Assembly: GCA_016302925.1 (NCBI GenBank)
Contig: JAEDMR010000001.1
Location: 4,525-68,524 of the forward strand
Length of the DNA: 64,000 nucleotides
Origin: Bacillota bacterium
GTDB lineage: Bacteria; Bacillota; Clostridia; Peptostreptococcales; Anaerovoracaceae
Reading direction: 5' to 3'
Each line of letters opens with the position of its first letter. Positions within the stretch are counted from its first letter, which is position 1. The notes below the pieces were generated by a model. It was not told the DNA's origin, did no database searches, and saw only the letters and a program-made list of their open reading frames with translations. The translations under genes were made by a program, and so were the position numbers. This document shows, in pieces, positions 1-8,380 of this stretch.

Positions 1-547
1 GCGCCACTTTCACGATGCCGCCCATTTCCGCACCCCATGCGCCGCCGAACACCACATAGCAGCACATCAGCAGGACGGACAGGATCGCCGCACTCCAGAG
101 CTGCAGTCCGGTCAAAGCCATCATAAGTGCGCTGGACGCCACAACATTTGAAATGATACTGACCAGGATTCCGATGGAGCAGAGGATCGATCCCATATAC
201 TCCGCTGTTTCGCCGTACTCCTTTCGGATCACTTCCAGAAGGGTCACATCCCTCCTCCTGCGAAGCGGTGCTACATAAATCAGGCACAGGACAAGAGCTC
301 CCAGCCCGGCTCCCACAGTAAACCAGACTGCCGACAGCCCGTAGGTATAGGACAGCTGTGCGGTCCCGATGGTGCACTGTCCTCCAATCAGCGATCCGAG
401 AAGAAGGCCGCTTACCATAAAAATCGAACCTTTCCCGCCTCCTGTATCAAAATCCGCGGCGTTCTTCACCTTGTTTACAGAGTAGACTCCCACACCGATG
501 AGTACAGAGAGTGCAATAACGATTCCAATAAAATGCCCTGTTTCCAT
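1..547 (-). CDS. Sodium:solute symporter family protein (partial)
   Basis: This is the N-terminal part of a membrane transporter whose 3' end lies outside the window. I translated it by hand from the ATG at 547. It begins METGHFIGIVIALSVLIGVG and shows at least four hydrophobic spans. Early glycine-rich stretches (DTGGGKGS and GGQCTIGTAQLSYTYG) resemble the first helices of the sodium:solute symporter (SSS) fold, so sodium-coupled uptake of a small solute is likely. The substrate cannot be told. A GAGGAA sequence lies only about two bases before the ATG, so the exact start is uncertain. The LTA-synthase-type gene lies upstream on the same strand. Confidence 0.6.
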   Translation of the reverse strand, partial: METGHFIGIVIALSVLIGVGVYSVNKVKNAADFDTGGGKGSIFMVSGLLLGSLIGGQCTIGTAQLSYTYGLSAVWFTVGAGLGALVLCLIYVAPLRRRRDVTLLEVIRKEYGETAEYMGSILCSIGILVSIISNVVASSALMMALTGLQLWSAAILSVLLMCCYVVFGGAWGAEMGGIVKVA

Positions 548-599
548 TTCCTCTTTTTCCTACTTTTCTTCTGTGTTTTCTGCCTTTTCCTACAGATAC

Positions 600-2657
600 T
601 TATTCTGTTGTACTTAAGATTTCATTGCTTTTGGTTTCTATCTGGCTGACCTTCATATTCGGTGCATCCTCCGGATCCACATCTTCCAGGAGTCCCAGCA
701 CGTTTTTCCCCAGATAGATGGTGGATAGTTCCTTTCCATCCAGCGTCACCTTACTGTACTGGTTGAAGTTCTCACCTTTGATATAGTACTTTTCTCCGAT
801 CTTCACCACATCGGTGATCTTTATGGTATTGACGCCCATCTTCAGATCCGTCGCGCTGAACGGATTCGTTCCTCCGTAGATATAATTTTTTCCATAAAGC
901 ATGTCATATCCCAGTGCCTTCAGATCCTGTAGATAGGTTTCGCTGTTGCTGTGATTCAGCTGATAAGTGAAGGTCGTTCCCACTTCCATGCCAATCTGAT
1001 CCATCACATGTGCTGCCAGCTGGTATGCATGCAGGTCCTCATCATCCTTCGGCAGATCGCAGTTGGACCAGATGATATATTCCGTGCCGTACAGGTTGTG
1101 GTTTTTCAGATCCTGTTCTTCCACTTCGATGGCCGGAATATGGTCTCCGTACATGACCAGAATCACCGGTTCCTCATACTTCGCCAGGGTATCGGTCAGT
1201 TCTTTGATAAACTGATCCATCTCATAGACCTGGTTTACATAATATTCCCACTTCCACTTCAGTTCCTCCGACGGTGCCTCAAGCACCTGTATGGCCGGAT
1301 TCTGAAGAACCTGCTCTGTCGGGTACTTGCCGTGTCCCTGCACGGAAATCGTATAGATCATATCATGGCTTTCCGTGGATTTGAGTGCATCGGTAATGCA
1401 TTCTGTCAGCACCCTGTCCTTCGCCCAGTTTTTCGGCGTCTTTACCACGTTGTTCATATATTCAATACTGGTAAACGTATCGAAGCCGATATTGGCAAAT
1501 ACCGTATTTCGGTTATAGAACACCGCACGGTGATTGTGAATCGCGTGGGTGCTGTAGCCCAGACTCTTCAGATCGAAGGCCAGGCTTTCGGCAGGCTTGT
1601 CCTTCAAAACCGCTTTGTATGGATATTCTCCCGGTCCAAAGAACTTCACTGACAGCCCGGTGAGCACCTCGAATTCCACGTTGGCCGTTCCTGCTCCGCA
1701 GGCCGGTACCGTAAGCTCTCCGCTGGAATACTGCTCCGCCAGTGCGCGGAAGTTAGGACAGGCGTCCCCGGACAGTTTCAGATATTCCACAGTAGAAGGG
1801 TCAATGAACGACTCCAGCTGCAGGAACAGAATGTTCGGATACTCCTCATCCACATCTTTGTCTTCCAGGAGCATTACCTCATCTTCTCCCAGTTCATCCT
1901 CATTGAAAATTTCTTTGATATTTTTCTCGTTATAACCGGACGGCTTACTGATCCCCGTATTGAGCCAGGTGTTGATGAAGCAGTACACTACACCGTAATC
2001 CCGATATGCATACGCAAGGTTTCCGAAGAATGTTTCCACCTTGCCGATTTTCACCATAAACGAAGTGGCGCCGAAGCACATGGCAATCATCAGAATCACC
2101 ACTACCAGATTCCGTTTCCACTTGAGAGTCCCCTTCTTTTTCGGTCCCTTGACAAACAGCAGAACCAGCCCTGTCAGCGCCAGCAGTATCCCTGCTCCGA
2201 TCAGAATAATCTCAGTCTTCGACATGTATGTGGTGACAATGGTTGCTCCGTCCTCCAGATTACTCAGATCCTTCACGGTAAACGGTGTCATGCGCTGGGT
2301 CAGGATCACGCCGTTGACGATGCCGATGGTCATCCAGAAGATGCTGATGATGGTAAATACGAAAGTCCGTCGCCGAAACACGGATGCCACCAGCAGCGAG
2401 CTGAAAATCAGCAGGGCGTTGTAGCAGAAGACCAGCGGATGTCCCGCCATGAACTGGACACCACCCCAGATGGATGTGGTAGGATACCTGCCAAGTGTCT
2501 CAATAATCAGATTCAGAAACAGTGCCCATATCACTGCGAAGGCAAAGCTGTTGTGTATAAATTTCTCGAAAAACGTATGCCGGTTCATGGTTTCCACTTC
2601 ATGGATGGTTTGCTCAATCTGCCGGTCCAGCTTCTCAAACTTATTAAATTTTTCCAT
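600..2657 (-). CDS. LTA synthase-type sulfatase family membrane protein
   Basis: The 685-residue protein has five predicted N-terminal membrane spans (about residues 36-203) followed by an extracellular alkaline-phosphatase/sulfatase domain. Visible motifs are NILFLQLESF near 275, GAGTANVEFE (the Thr is the expected nucleophile) and MYGDHIPA (metal ligands). This is the layout of lipoteichoic-acid synthases, which transfer glycerol phosphate from phosphatidylglycerol outside the membrane. About 75 C-terminal residues after the catalytic domain look like a small beta-sandwich (IPT/TIG-like), which classical LtaS lacks. The start has a good ribosome site (GGGGAG) before ATG. Polymer product and exact substrate are inferred from family only. 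Confidence 0.85.
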   Translation of the reverse strand: MEKFNKFEKLDRQIEQTIHEVETMNRHTFFEKFIHNSFAFAVIWALFLNLIIETLGRYPTTSIWGGVQFMAGHPLVFCYNALLIFSSLLVASVFRRRTFVFTIISIFWMTIGIVNGVILTQRMTPFTVKDLSNLEDGATIVTTYMSKTEIILIGAGILLALTGLVLLFVKGPKKKGTLKWKRNLVVVILMIAMCFGATSFMVKIGKVETFFGNLAYAYRDYGVVYCFINTWLNTGISKPSGYNEKNIKEIFNEDELGEDEVMLLEDKDVDEEYPNILFLQLESFIDPSTVEYLKLSGDACPNFRALAEQYSSGELTVPACGAGTANVEFEVLTGLSVKFFGPGEYPYKAVLKDKPAESLAFDLKSLGYSTHAIHNHRAVFYNRNTVFANIGFDTFTSIEYMNNVVKTPKNWAKDRVLTECITDALKSTESHDMIYTISVQGHGKYPTEQVLQNPAIQVLEAPSEELKWKWEYYVNQVYEMDQFIKELTDTLAKYEEPVILVMYGDHIPAIEVEEQDLKNHNLYGTEYIIWSNCDLPKDDEDLHAYQLAAHVMDQIGMEVGTTFTYQLNHSNSETYLQDLKALGYDMLYGKNYIYGGTNPFSATDLKMGVNTIKITDVVKIGEKYYIKGENFNQYSKVTLDGKELSTIYLGKNVLGLLEDVDPEDAPNMKVSQIETKSNEILSTTE

Positions 2658-2694
2658 TTTTTCTCCCCTGTTTTTGCTTTTGTGCTCCCTGATC

Positions 2695-3561
2695 TCAAAC
2701 CTCTCTTTTTTTCAGTTCATTGGCTATGACCGCAAACTCATTCAGGTCCAGCGTCTCAGCCCGTCTGCTGCTGTCTATGCCGCATGCCTCCAGAACCTGT
2801 GATGCCAGTTCCTTTCCCACGCCATCGATTCCTGTCAGAGAATTGGCCAGCGTTTTTCTTCTCTGTCCGAATCCGGCTTTGATGCATGCCATAAAAAGGT
2901 TACGGTCCGTCACTTCCACCGGTTTTTCTTTCCTGAGTGTCAACTTCAGCACCGCTGAGTCCACATTTGGCTGTGGAATAAACACATCCCGCGGCACATT
3001 CACCACGATCTCCGGCTGACAGTAATACTGCACCGCAGCAGAAATGGCACCGTAAGTCTTCTTCCCCGGAGAAGACTGAATCCGTTCAGCGACCTCTTTC
3101 TGCATCATCACGGTAATGCTTTCTGCTTCTACCCCATCCTCCAGCAGCTTCATGATGATGGGGGTTGTAATATAGTACGGAAGATTCCCCAGAATTTTCA
3201 CCTGCCTGATTCCATGCTTTCTTTCTTCCGCAATCAACTGATTCACATCCGTTTTCAGAATGTCCTGATTCAGAATTTCCACATTGGGGCAATCTGCCAG
3301 CGTCTCCGCCAGAATCGGCAGCAGCTTCTTATCGATTTCCACGGCGATGACTTTTTTCGCCTTTTGTGCTGCTTCCCATGTGATGACCCCAAGCCCCGGT
3401 CCGATCTCGATTACCAGGTCCTCCGGACCGATATCTGCGCCCTCAATGATCTGATCAATAATGGCCTTGTCAGTCAGGAAATTCTGTCCCAGGCTTTTGC
3501 TCGTATGAAAGCCGTAACGCTTTCTGATCTCGTTCACCGTAGATGGTGCGTATAATTTCAT
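2695..3561 (-). CDS. rsmA: 16S rRNA adenine(1518/1519) dimethyltransferase
   Basis: KsgA/RsmA family, 288 residues from the chosen start. It dimethylates two adjacent adenines in helix 45 of 16S rRNA during 30S maturation. The SAM-binding motif VIEIGPGLGVIT and the catalytic NLPYYITTPI (NLPY) are both present, as is the C-terminal helical domain. A longer frame starts at 3600, but it would run into the upstream rnmV gene. The ATG at 3561 (MKLYAPSTVNEI) sits one base after the rnmV stop and matches the usual N-terminus. The rnmV-rsmA pairing is a common Firmicute arrangement. Confidence 0.95.
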   Translation of the reverse strand: MKLYAPSTVNEIRKRYGFHTSKSLGQNFLTDKAIIDQIIEGADIGPEDLVIEIGPGLGVITWEAAQKAKKVIAVEIDKKLLPILAETLADCPNVEILNQDILKTDVNQLIAEERKHGIRQVKILGNLPYYITTPIIMKLLEDGVEAESITVMMQKEVAERIQSSPGKKTYGAISAAVQYYCQPEIVVNVPRDVFIPQPNVDSAVLKLTLRKEKPVEVTDRNLFMACIKAGFGQRRKTLANSLTGIDGVGKELASQVLEACGIDSSRRAETLDLNEFAVIANELKKREV

Positions 3562-3562
3562 T

Positions 3563-4117
3563 CTATTTTCCTGCCTCTGTCTCTTTTCGTTTCTTCTCAA
3601 AATCCTCCCGGCTGATGTGAAACTGGTTCAGCTTTTTCAGGAATGCCCGGCCGTTTCCGTAGCCGATTCCCAGGGCTGCGCCAAGGATCTGCCTCCGCTC
3701 TCTGGAATCGCTGCGGCCGAGCAGACCTGCTGCATACAGGTCTGCTTCCGTAAATTCTTCCCGCTCCTGCCGGTCTGTATAATGTGCCATGGCAATGGCT
3801 GCAGCAATATCTTCCGGGCTGGCATTTTCAATGCCGATGTCCCCTTTTTTCTCTGCAGCCTTTCTGGTTAGAAAGGCCTGGCGGCTTTCCGGAAACCGCT
3901 CCGTTACCTTTCGCCGTATCTCCTCGCCACTGTGATCCGGGTCTGTAAAAATAATCAGCCCCTTCTCCGCATATGCTTTTTCCATCAGCTCCCATGTTTC
4001 TTTGCGAATGCCGAAGCCGTGGGTCTCAATGGTCATTCCGTCGATGGCACGAAGGACCGCATTGGTATCATCCCTTCCTTCTACGACAATGACCTCCTGT
4101 ATTTTCAGTTTCTCCAT
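3563..4117 (-). CDS. rnmV: Ribonuclease M5
   Basis: RNase M5 performs the final maturation cut of 5S rRNA. The 184-residue protein carries a TOPRIM domain at its N-terminus: VVEGRDDTNAV holds the catalytic glutamate, and IIFTDPDHSGEEIRRK holds the DxD metal site. The C-terminal half is the RNA-binding part of the family. The frame is open to 4189, but the ATG at 4117 (MEKLKIQEVIVVEG) gives the standard N-terminus and lies immediately after the divIC stop, which suggests translational coupling. It lies directly upstream of rsmA. Confidence 0.93.
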   Translation of the reverse strand: MEKLKIQEVIVVEGRDDTNAVLRAIDGMTIETHGFGIRKETWELMEKAYAEKGLIIFTDPDHSGEEIRRKVTERFPESRQAFLTRKAAEKKGDIGIENASPEDIAAAIAMAHYTDRQEREEFTEADLYAAGLLGRSDSRERRQILGAALGIGYGNGRAFLKKLNQFHISREDFEKKRKETEAGK

Positions 4118-4118
4118 A

Positions 4119-4583
4119 TCATTCTTCGCTCTCTTTTTTATTCTCCTTCTGAAGATGGAAGTCGTCAGGAAAATAAAAGACCAGCTCATTGGGCCGGATC
4201 AGCTTCAGTTCGCGCCGTGCCTTTTCTTCAATATATTCGTCCGTATTTACATTTTCCAGTTCCACCGTCAGTTCTTCCTTGATCTGCTCCAGTTTCTGAT
4301 TTTCCTTCTGTAAATCCGCTTCCCGTCCTTTCAGGTCATAAATATTCTTAACGGAAATTCCTACAACAAGCAGAAATACAGTACAGACTGCCAGTCCTGT
4401 AATCCTGACCCAGCTGATTTTTCTTCTCTTTTTCTTATTTTCTGCATTCTCTGCGGAAGCTTCTGCTTCTTCTTGCTGTCTTCGACCGCTTTTTTTCTCT
4501 CTCCGCTCTCTCTGTGCACCGGATATGTCCAGTACCCGATGATTTTTCTCGAATTCCCGCAGCCTGCTCCCTTTCTTTGCCAT
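4119..4583 (-). CDS. divIC: DivIC/FtsB-like septum formation initiator
   Basis: A 154-residue bitopic membrane protein of the FtsB/DivIC (DUF/septum initiator) family, which bridges FtsL and DivIB in the cell-division complex. It has a highly charged cytoplasmic tail (residues 1-57), one membrane span (about 58-77), then a coiled coil rich in E, L and K (80-118) and a short conserved end (EYIEEKARRELKLI). AGGGGAG stands before ATG, so the start is well supported. The first 149 bases of this gene are also read in another frame as the end of yabQ, an unusually long overlap. Confidence 0.85.
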   Translation of the reverse strand: MAKKGSRLREFEKNHRVLDISGAQRERREKKSGRRQQEEAEASAENAENKKKRRKISWVRITGLAVCTVFLLVVGISVKNIYDLKGREADLQKENQKLEQIKEELTVELENVNTDEYIEEKARRELKLIRPNELVFYFPDDFHLQKENKKESEE

Positions 4584-4911
4584 ATTCTTTCTCCCCTTCT
4601 TTCGTACTCACTTGCTTTTTCCAAATCCAAAGTCCCGCAAAATAACTTGCGATCCCCTGCATTGTTATCTTTCCTTCGCTGCTGTAAAACAGAAATATGC
4701 TGCTGCACCAGCCGATCAGAAGCAATCCTGTCACCTCTGTCATTCCGGACAGAATCCTGTATACCCGGCATTTCATCGTAACGTCCGGGGAGTCTGTTTT
4801 GCGAAGTAGTTCCGCCAGTCTCGCAAACAGCTCGTACACCAGTCCTGCAGCCATGCCGCCGCAGACCATGAGACCCATGGCACCAAGCTGTTCCTGAATC
4901 AGCTCCGTCAT
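4435..4911 (-). CDS. yabQ: Sporulation cortex protein YabQ family
   Basis: YabQ is a forespore-outer-membrane protein needed for spore cortex formation. The 158-residue product starts MTELIQEQLGAMGLMVCGG and has hydrophobic segments at about 8-30 and 52-95, matching the membrane core of the family. The ATG at 4911 overlaps the yabP stop in an ATGA arrangement, so translation is coupled. The last 50 or so residues are a charged, low-complexity tail encoded within the start of divIC in another frame. It is therefore uncertain whether the tail is functional or simply read-through to the next stop. Confidence 0.75.
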   Translation of the reverse strand: MTELIQEQLGAMGLMVCGGMAAGLVYELFARLAELLRKTDSPDVTMKCRVYRILSGMTEVTGLLLIGWCSSIFLFYSSEGKITMQGIASYFAGLWIWKKQVSTKEGEKEYGKEREQAAGIREKSSGTGHIRCTERAEREKKRSKTARRSRSFRRECRK

Positions 4912-5171
4912 TTCCGGGCAGTCCTTCCGAACAGCTTTTTCTTTTCTTTGATTTTTCGGTCGGTATAACTGAGAGAACAAATCTCTCCGGTGATCACCAG
5001 CAGCCCCTGCTCCAGATCCAGTTTTTCAATATTCAGATCGTGACCGGTAATTTCCAGACCGCCCTCTTTCAGATTTGCCCACAGCGTTTCTTCGTCGAAG
5101 GCATCCACATCTGCTACCAGAGTAATGGTCATCCGCTGTCTGTTATCAATGGTAATATGATGATTTTCCAT
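4908..5171 (-). CDS. yabP: Sporulation protein YabP
   Basis: An 87-residue YabP family protein. YabP and YabQ are sporulation-specific proteins made in the mother cell and linked to the cortex. The sequence MENHHITIDNRQRMTIT followed by a beta-rich core (GGLEITGHDLNIEKLDLEQG) is characteristic. The start at 5171 follows a strong GGAGGA ribosome site, and the longer frame to 5270 runs through the upstream terminator and is rejected. A TATAAT-like hexamer lies at 5205-5210 on the minus strand, so yabP-yabQ-divIC probably has its own promoter. Presence of this pair argues for an endospore-forming lineage. Confidence 0.85.
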   Translation of the reverse strand: MENHHITIDNRQRMTITLVADVDAFDEETLWANLKEGGLEITGHDLNIEKLDLEQGLLVITGEICSLSYTDRKIKEKKKLFGRTARK

Positions 5172-5239
5172 ATGCGTCCTCCTGTTTTCTCCTCTGCTTT
5201 CTGTATTATACCTGCAGGGGATCTGGTAAGAGTATATGG

Positions 5240-5268
5240 AAAAGCAGGCCTGTTCAGAACTGACCTGC
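5240..5268 (-). terminator. Rho-independent terminator after the M23 peptidase gene
   Basis: On the minus strand a seven-base-pair stem (GCAGGTC/GGCCTGC, one G-U pair) is followed by TTTTCC. It lies 9 bases past the stop of the M23 gene and separates it from yabP. Confidence 0.65.
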
Positions 5269-5276
5269 ATCGTGTG

Positions 5277-6872
5277 TTATACGTAGTTGGATGGGTTCAC
5301 GTTCACGCCGTTTTTCTTGATTTCAAAGTGGCAGTGCGGTCCCGTGCTTCTGCCCGTATTTCCTACCAGAGCAATGGTCTCGCCCTGGAATACTTTCTGG
5401 CCCACGTTCACATTAAGCTGGCTGCAGTGTGCATACAGAGTGGTGAATCCGCCGCCGTGATCGATAATGACGGTATAACCGTAGCTGTAATACCAGCCGG
5501 CATATGTCACGGTTCCGCCATCCGCTGCATGAATCGGTGTTCCGATGCTGCAGGATAGGTCGATACCGTAATGCATCCGGCCCCACCGATAGCCGTATCC
5601 GGAGTATACCGCCACATTGACCGGACGGATAAATGTTCCGGTTCCTTTTTTCGGCGGTACCTTCTTCGTTCCCTTTACTACAATCTTGTTCACCGGTTCT
5701 GTAATGACTTTTTCTTTCAGAACTTCCTTTTCTACGATTTTTCCGTTATGCCGTGTGATTCTGGCTGTGATTCTGGCTTTTCCGTTTTTACCTGCGCGTG
5801 TCACATACTCTTCGCCTTCATAGTAACTGCTGGATTCCTTGTATTCCGTTTCGTATTTAATTTTCTCCGCATAGGTGGATACTTCCACTGTCTCTACGGT
5901 AAGCAGCGGTACTTCCTGTGATATGACGAATTTATCACCTACATGAAGGGTATCGTTTTCATCCAGATCGTCATTCATGGACTGCAGTTCCTTCAGACTG
6001 ACGTCCAGTTTCTCGCAGATACCGGATAATGTATCTCCGGCAACCACTTCATAGGTAACCTCCTGCTGTCCGCCGCTCTTGATCTTATTATAGGCTGCGT
6101 TTTTGCTGGTTACATTGGCCAGAGACGTATTATATGGTTCAATTTCAATTTCCTCTGCGAAACCTGCATATTCATACTCCACATTGTCGTCATTCTCCAA
6201 GTAGTTATCCAGAACCTTGTCCAGGACTTCCTCTGCAATCTTTTCACTTTCCACGACAGCAAGAAGCTCGCCATCCGCATAGATGGCATATGCCTGTGCC
6301 TGAATATCACCCATATATGTGAACCGTTTCAGCACGGTATCCGCATCATCAATTTCCTTTCCATAGGAAAAAACCGGTGTAAATGTAATATCTGTTTCCG
6401 GATTGATGGTAATGCTGGAACCATATTCCTGCGTCAGCTCTTCACTGACCAGATCCAGAATCTCCAGCACATCCTGCTGATCTCTGACGAGACCCAGCGT
6501 TCTTCCGTTATATGCATATTCGTAATCGGTTACCAGTGCGAACGTGGCTATGATGGCAGTTCCTCCGATAAGTGCTATCATGAACAGCTTGATCAGTTCA
6601 CGACGATAGTCGTGAAGCTTCATTCTTCCATCGTGTACTTTTCTGGCAGCAAGAATAAAAGTCTTGCCTGCAATCCAGTCGATGATATCGGCTGTATTAT
6701 CAAACAGTTTCACCGCACCCGCTGCCACATCGATAATCAGTTCTCCGCCGTCCCCGGCAATTTCGCCGACTTCATCGAGAATCTCATCCGTTACGTTGAT
6801 TAGTCCTGCACCCAGATCTATAAACAGATCCCGGTCCTTCCTCTGTGGTTTTTTCAGTTTGATTTTTGCCAT
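5277..6872 (-). CDS. LysM-G5-M23 cell wall endopeptidase
   Basis: A 531-residue exported peptidoglycan hydrolase. Order of parts: a cytoplasmic N-terminal region of about 100 residues, one membrane span (about 101-123, IGGTAIIATFALV), an extracellular linker, a LysM wall-binding domain (EVVAGDTLSGICEKLDVS), a G5 domain (about 335-410) and a C-terminal M23 metallopeptidase. Zinc ligands are visible in HYGIDL and HCHFEIKK, with the LYAH motif between them. Such proteins cleave cross-bridges in the wall and often support growth or spore morphogenesis. The ATG at 6872 has a suitable ribosome site and overlaps the DnaD gene by 19 bases. Confidence 0.88.
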   Translation of the reverse strand: MAKIKLKKPQRKDRDLFIDLGAGLINVTDEILDEVGEIAGDGGELIIDVAAGAVKLFDNTADIIDWIAGKTFILAARKVHDGRMKLHDYRRELIKLFMIALIGGTAIIATFALVTDYEYAYNGRTLGLVRDQQDVLEILDLVSEELTQEYGSSITINPETDITFTPVFSYGKEIDDADTVLKRFTYMGDIQAQAYAIYADGELLAVVESEKIAEEVLDKVLDNYLENDDNVEYEYAGFAEEIEIEPYNTSLANVTSKNAAYNKIKSGGQQEVTYEVVAGDTLSGICEKLDVSLKELQSMNDDLDENDTLHVGDKFVISQEVPLLTVETVEVSTYAEKIKYETEYKESSSYYEGEEYVTRAGKNGKARITARITRHNGKIVEKEVLKEKVITEPVNKIVVKGTKKVPPKKGTGTFIRPVNVAVYSGYGYRWGRMHYGIDLSCSIGTPIHAADGGTVTYAGWYYSYGYTVIIDHGGGFTTLYAHCSQLNVNVGQKVFQGETIALVGNTGRSTGPHCHFEIKKNGVNVNPSNYV

Positions 6873-8137
6873 ATTTCTGCCTCTTCTGTTCTCTTTCCTG
6901 TGCAGGTGCACCGGCGTCCGTCCTCGGTTATTCCGGTATCTCTGCAGATTTCGCAGGAATACTTTAAGTCAGTATAGTCAATGGGAAAATCGTTTTCCGT
7001 AAGAAGAACGGCCCGCTCACTTTCCAGCTCCTTCATCTGACGCCGTATGTCTTCGATGTCACTTCGTTTTCCTCCGGAAAGAAGGCTGCGTGAAATATTG
7101 CTGCCCATTTCTGCAAGCATTCTGTCAATCTGCTCGATGCGCGGCAGCTTTTTATAAACCAGTTCCTTTCTTTCCTGCGCTTCCTTTTCTTCCTTCTTTC
7201 GAAGGAATTCGTAGTATCTATTGAGTATAGTCTGTGTGACTGTTATTTTCTTATTTACGTCTCTTCCTTCTTTTCTGGCTTCCTGATACCAGTTTTCCAG
7301 TATTTTATTTACATACCGAAGGTTGGGATTGGAAATGGACACGGTTCGTCCGCATGCCTCCAGCACTCTTTCCAGGCTGAAATGCATTTCATCAAACCAG
7401 CGGTTCATCAGCTCCTTCTCAGCTTCTGTTGCACTTCGATTCATCCCCAGAGACTGAAGGATTCTCTTCTGCATTCCAAATCGCTGATCCATTTCATCCA
7501 GATATTTCTGTACATCTTCTTTTGTCTGAAATCCCTGCTCGGTCCATTGCATCACGACTCTGGAAATGTATTTTACATTGCTTTTTCCACGGTTCACACA
7601 GTAACTGTAAGCCTGCCTGATGACTTCCGGCTTCGTGCCCAGATCCGTCAGCCAGCTGTGAATCTCCTGTGCCTCCACCGTGCTTATAGTACGCCCCGTA
7701 ATCCTCTGAATATCTGCAAGGAGCGATTTCACATCCTGATTCTGCAGCAGTTCATCGTTTTCCTCTCCATAGGATTCTGTTTCCTCCTGCTCTGCTGTCA
7801 GCGGACTTCTGTACATCTGCTCCCTCAGATGCAAAAACTCCACGTCATAGTTCAGTCGGCAGGCGTTTTCCTTCTCTTCAAAACGGGGATGCTTTTTCAC
7901 AACCCCCATATCCGCCCAGTAAGTCCATGCCTGATCCACCTGATCCAATGACAAGCACAACTGGCGGGCCAGGGTTTCATGACTCATTTCTTCCCTCTGC
8001 TGCGCATACATAAATCCGAACAGGTAGACCTTCACGTGGTCCCCCGGCGCACCCGGCATATATTCATTCAGAAAAATATTTTCAATTTCGCTTGTCAGAA
8101 GATAAAAATCCTTTATCTTTCCCTTGATATAATTCAT
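6854..8137 (-). CDS. DnaD domain replication-initiation protein
   Basis: A 427-residue protein with a winged-helix-like N-terminus (DnaD_N type) and DnaD/DnaB_2 domains, typical of Firmicute proteins that remodel the origin and help load the replicative helicase. The C-terminus carries a cysteine cluster (CEICRDTGITEDGRRCTC) like that at the N-terminus of DnaC/DnaI loaders. That cluster suggests zinc binding. It lies two genes downstream of dnaB on the same strand, which supports a replication role. The start has GGAGG seven bases upstream. Confidence 0.8.
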   Translation of the reverse strand: MNYIKGKIKDFYLLTSEIENIFLNEYMPGAPGDHVKVYLFGFMYAQQREEMSHETLARQLCLSLDQVDQAWTYWADMGVVKKHPRFEEKENACRLNYDVEFLHLREQMYRSPLTAEQEETESYGEENDELLQNQDVKSLLADIQRITGRTISTVEAQEIHSWLTDLGTKPEVIRQAYSYCVNRGKSNVKYISRVVMQWTEQGFQTKEDVQKYLDEMDQRFGMQKRILQSLGMNRSATEAEKELMNRWFDEMHFSLERVLEACGRTVSISNPNLRYVNKILENWYQEARKEGRDVNKKITVTQTILNRYYEFLRKKEEKEAQERKELVYKKLPRIEQIDRMLAEMGSNISRSLLSGGKRSDIEDIRRQMKELESERAVLLTENDFPIDYTDLKYSCEICRDTGITEDGRRCTCTGKRTEEAEIWQKSN

Positions 8138-8155
8138 GTAGGGCCTCCGTCAGCT

Positions 8156-8347
8156 TTATTCTGTCGCCTCATTCAGCGCTGCCAGAAGGCATTCCAATCT
8201 GACGCCGTGTCCTTTTGCTGCCTCTTCCAGAGTTTCACTTTCCGCTCCCGGACAGCCTGCGCATGTCAGCAGAAATTTTTCGAACACCCGGCCATACTGC
8301 TGCCCCATATTCAGAACTTCAATAACGGTCATCTCTTTCGTAATCAT
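8156..8347 (-). CDS. DUF1858 domain protein
   Basis: A 63-residue protein matching the DUF1858 family: MTVIEVLNMGQQYGRVFEKF, then a CAGCPGAESETLEEAAKGHG motif with two cysteines. Members are small, often linked to redox or hybrid-cluster proteins, but the function is unknown. Ribosome site AAAGGAG precedes the ATG. It lies between dnaB and the DnaD gene with short gaps (33 and 18 bases), so it is probably co-transcribed with them. Confidence 0.8.
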   Translation of the reverse strand: MITKEMTVIEVLNMGQQYGRVFEKFLLTCAGCPGAESETLEEAAKGHGVRLECLLAALNEATE

Positions 8348-8380
8348 CGCTGCTGCTCCTTTCCGCTTGCGCTTTCCGAT

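Noticed and set aside
951..1652. Long plus-strand frame opposite the LTA-synthase-type gene
   Set aside because: Antisense shadow of a well-supported gene; no ribosome site or recognisable domain.
4361..4771. A 136-codon minus-strand frame overlapping yabQ and divIC, considered as a frameshifted yabQ end
   Set aside because: Its translation shows no membrane or YabQ-like segments and no ribosome site, so it gives no better end for yabQ.
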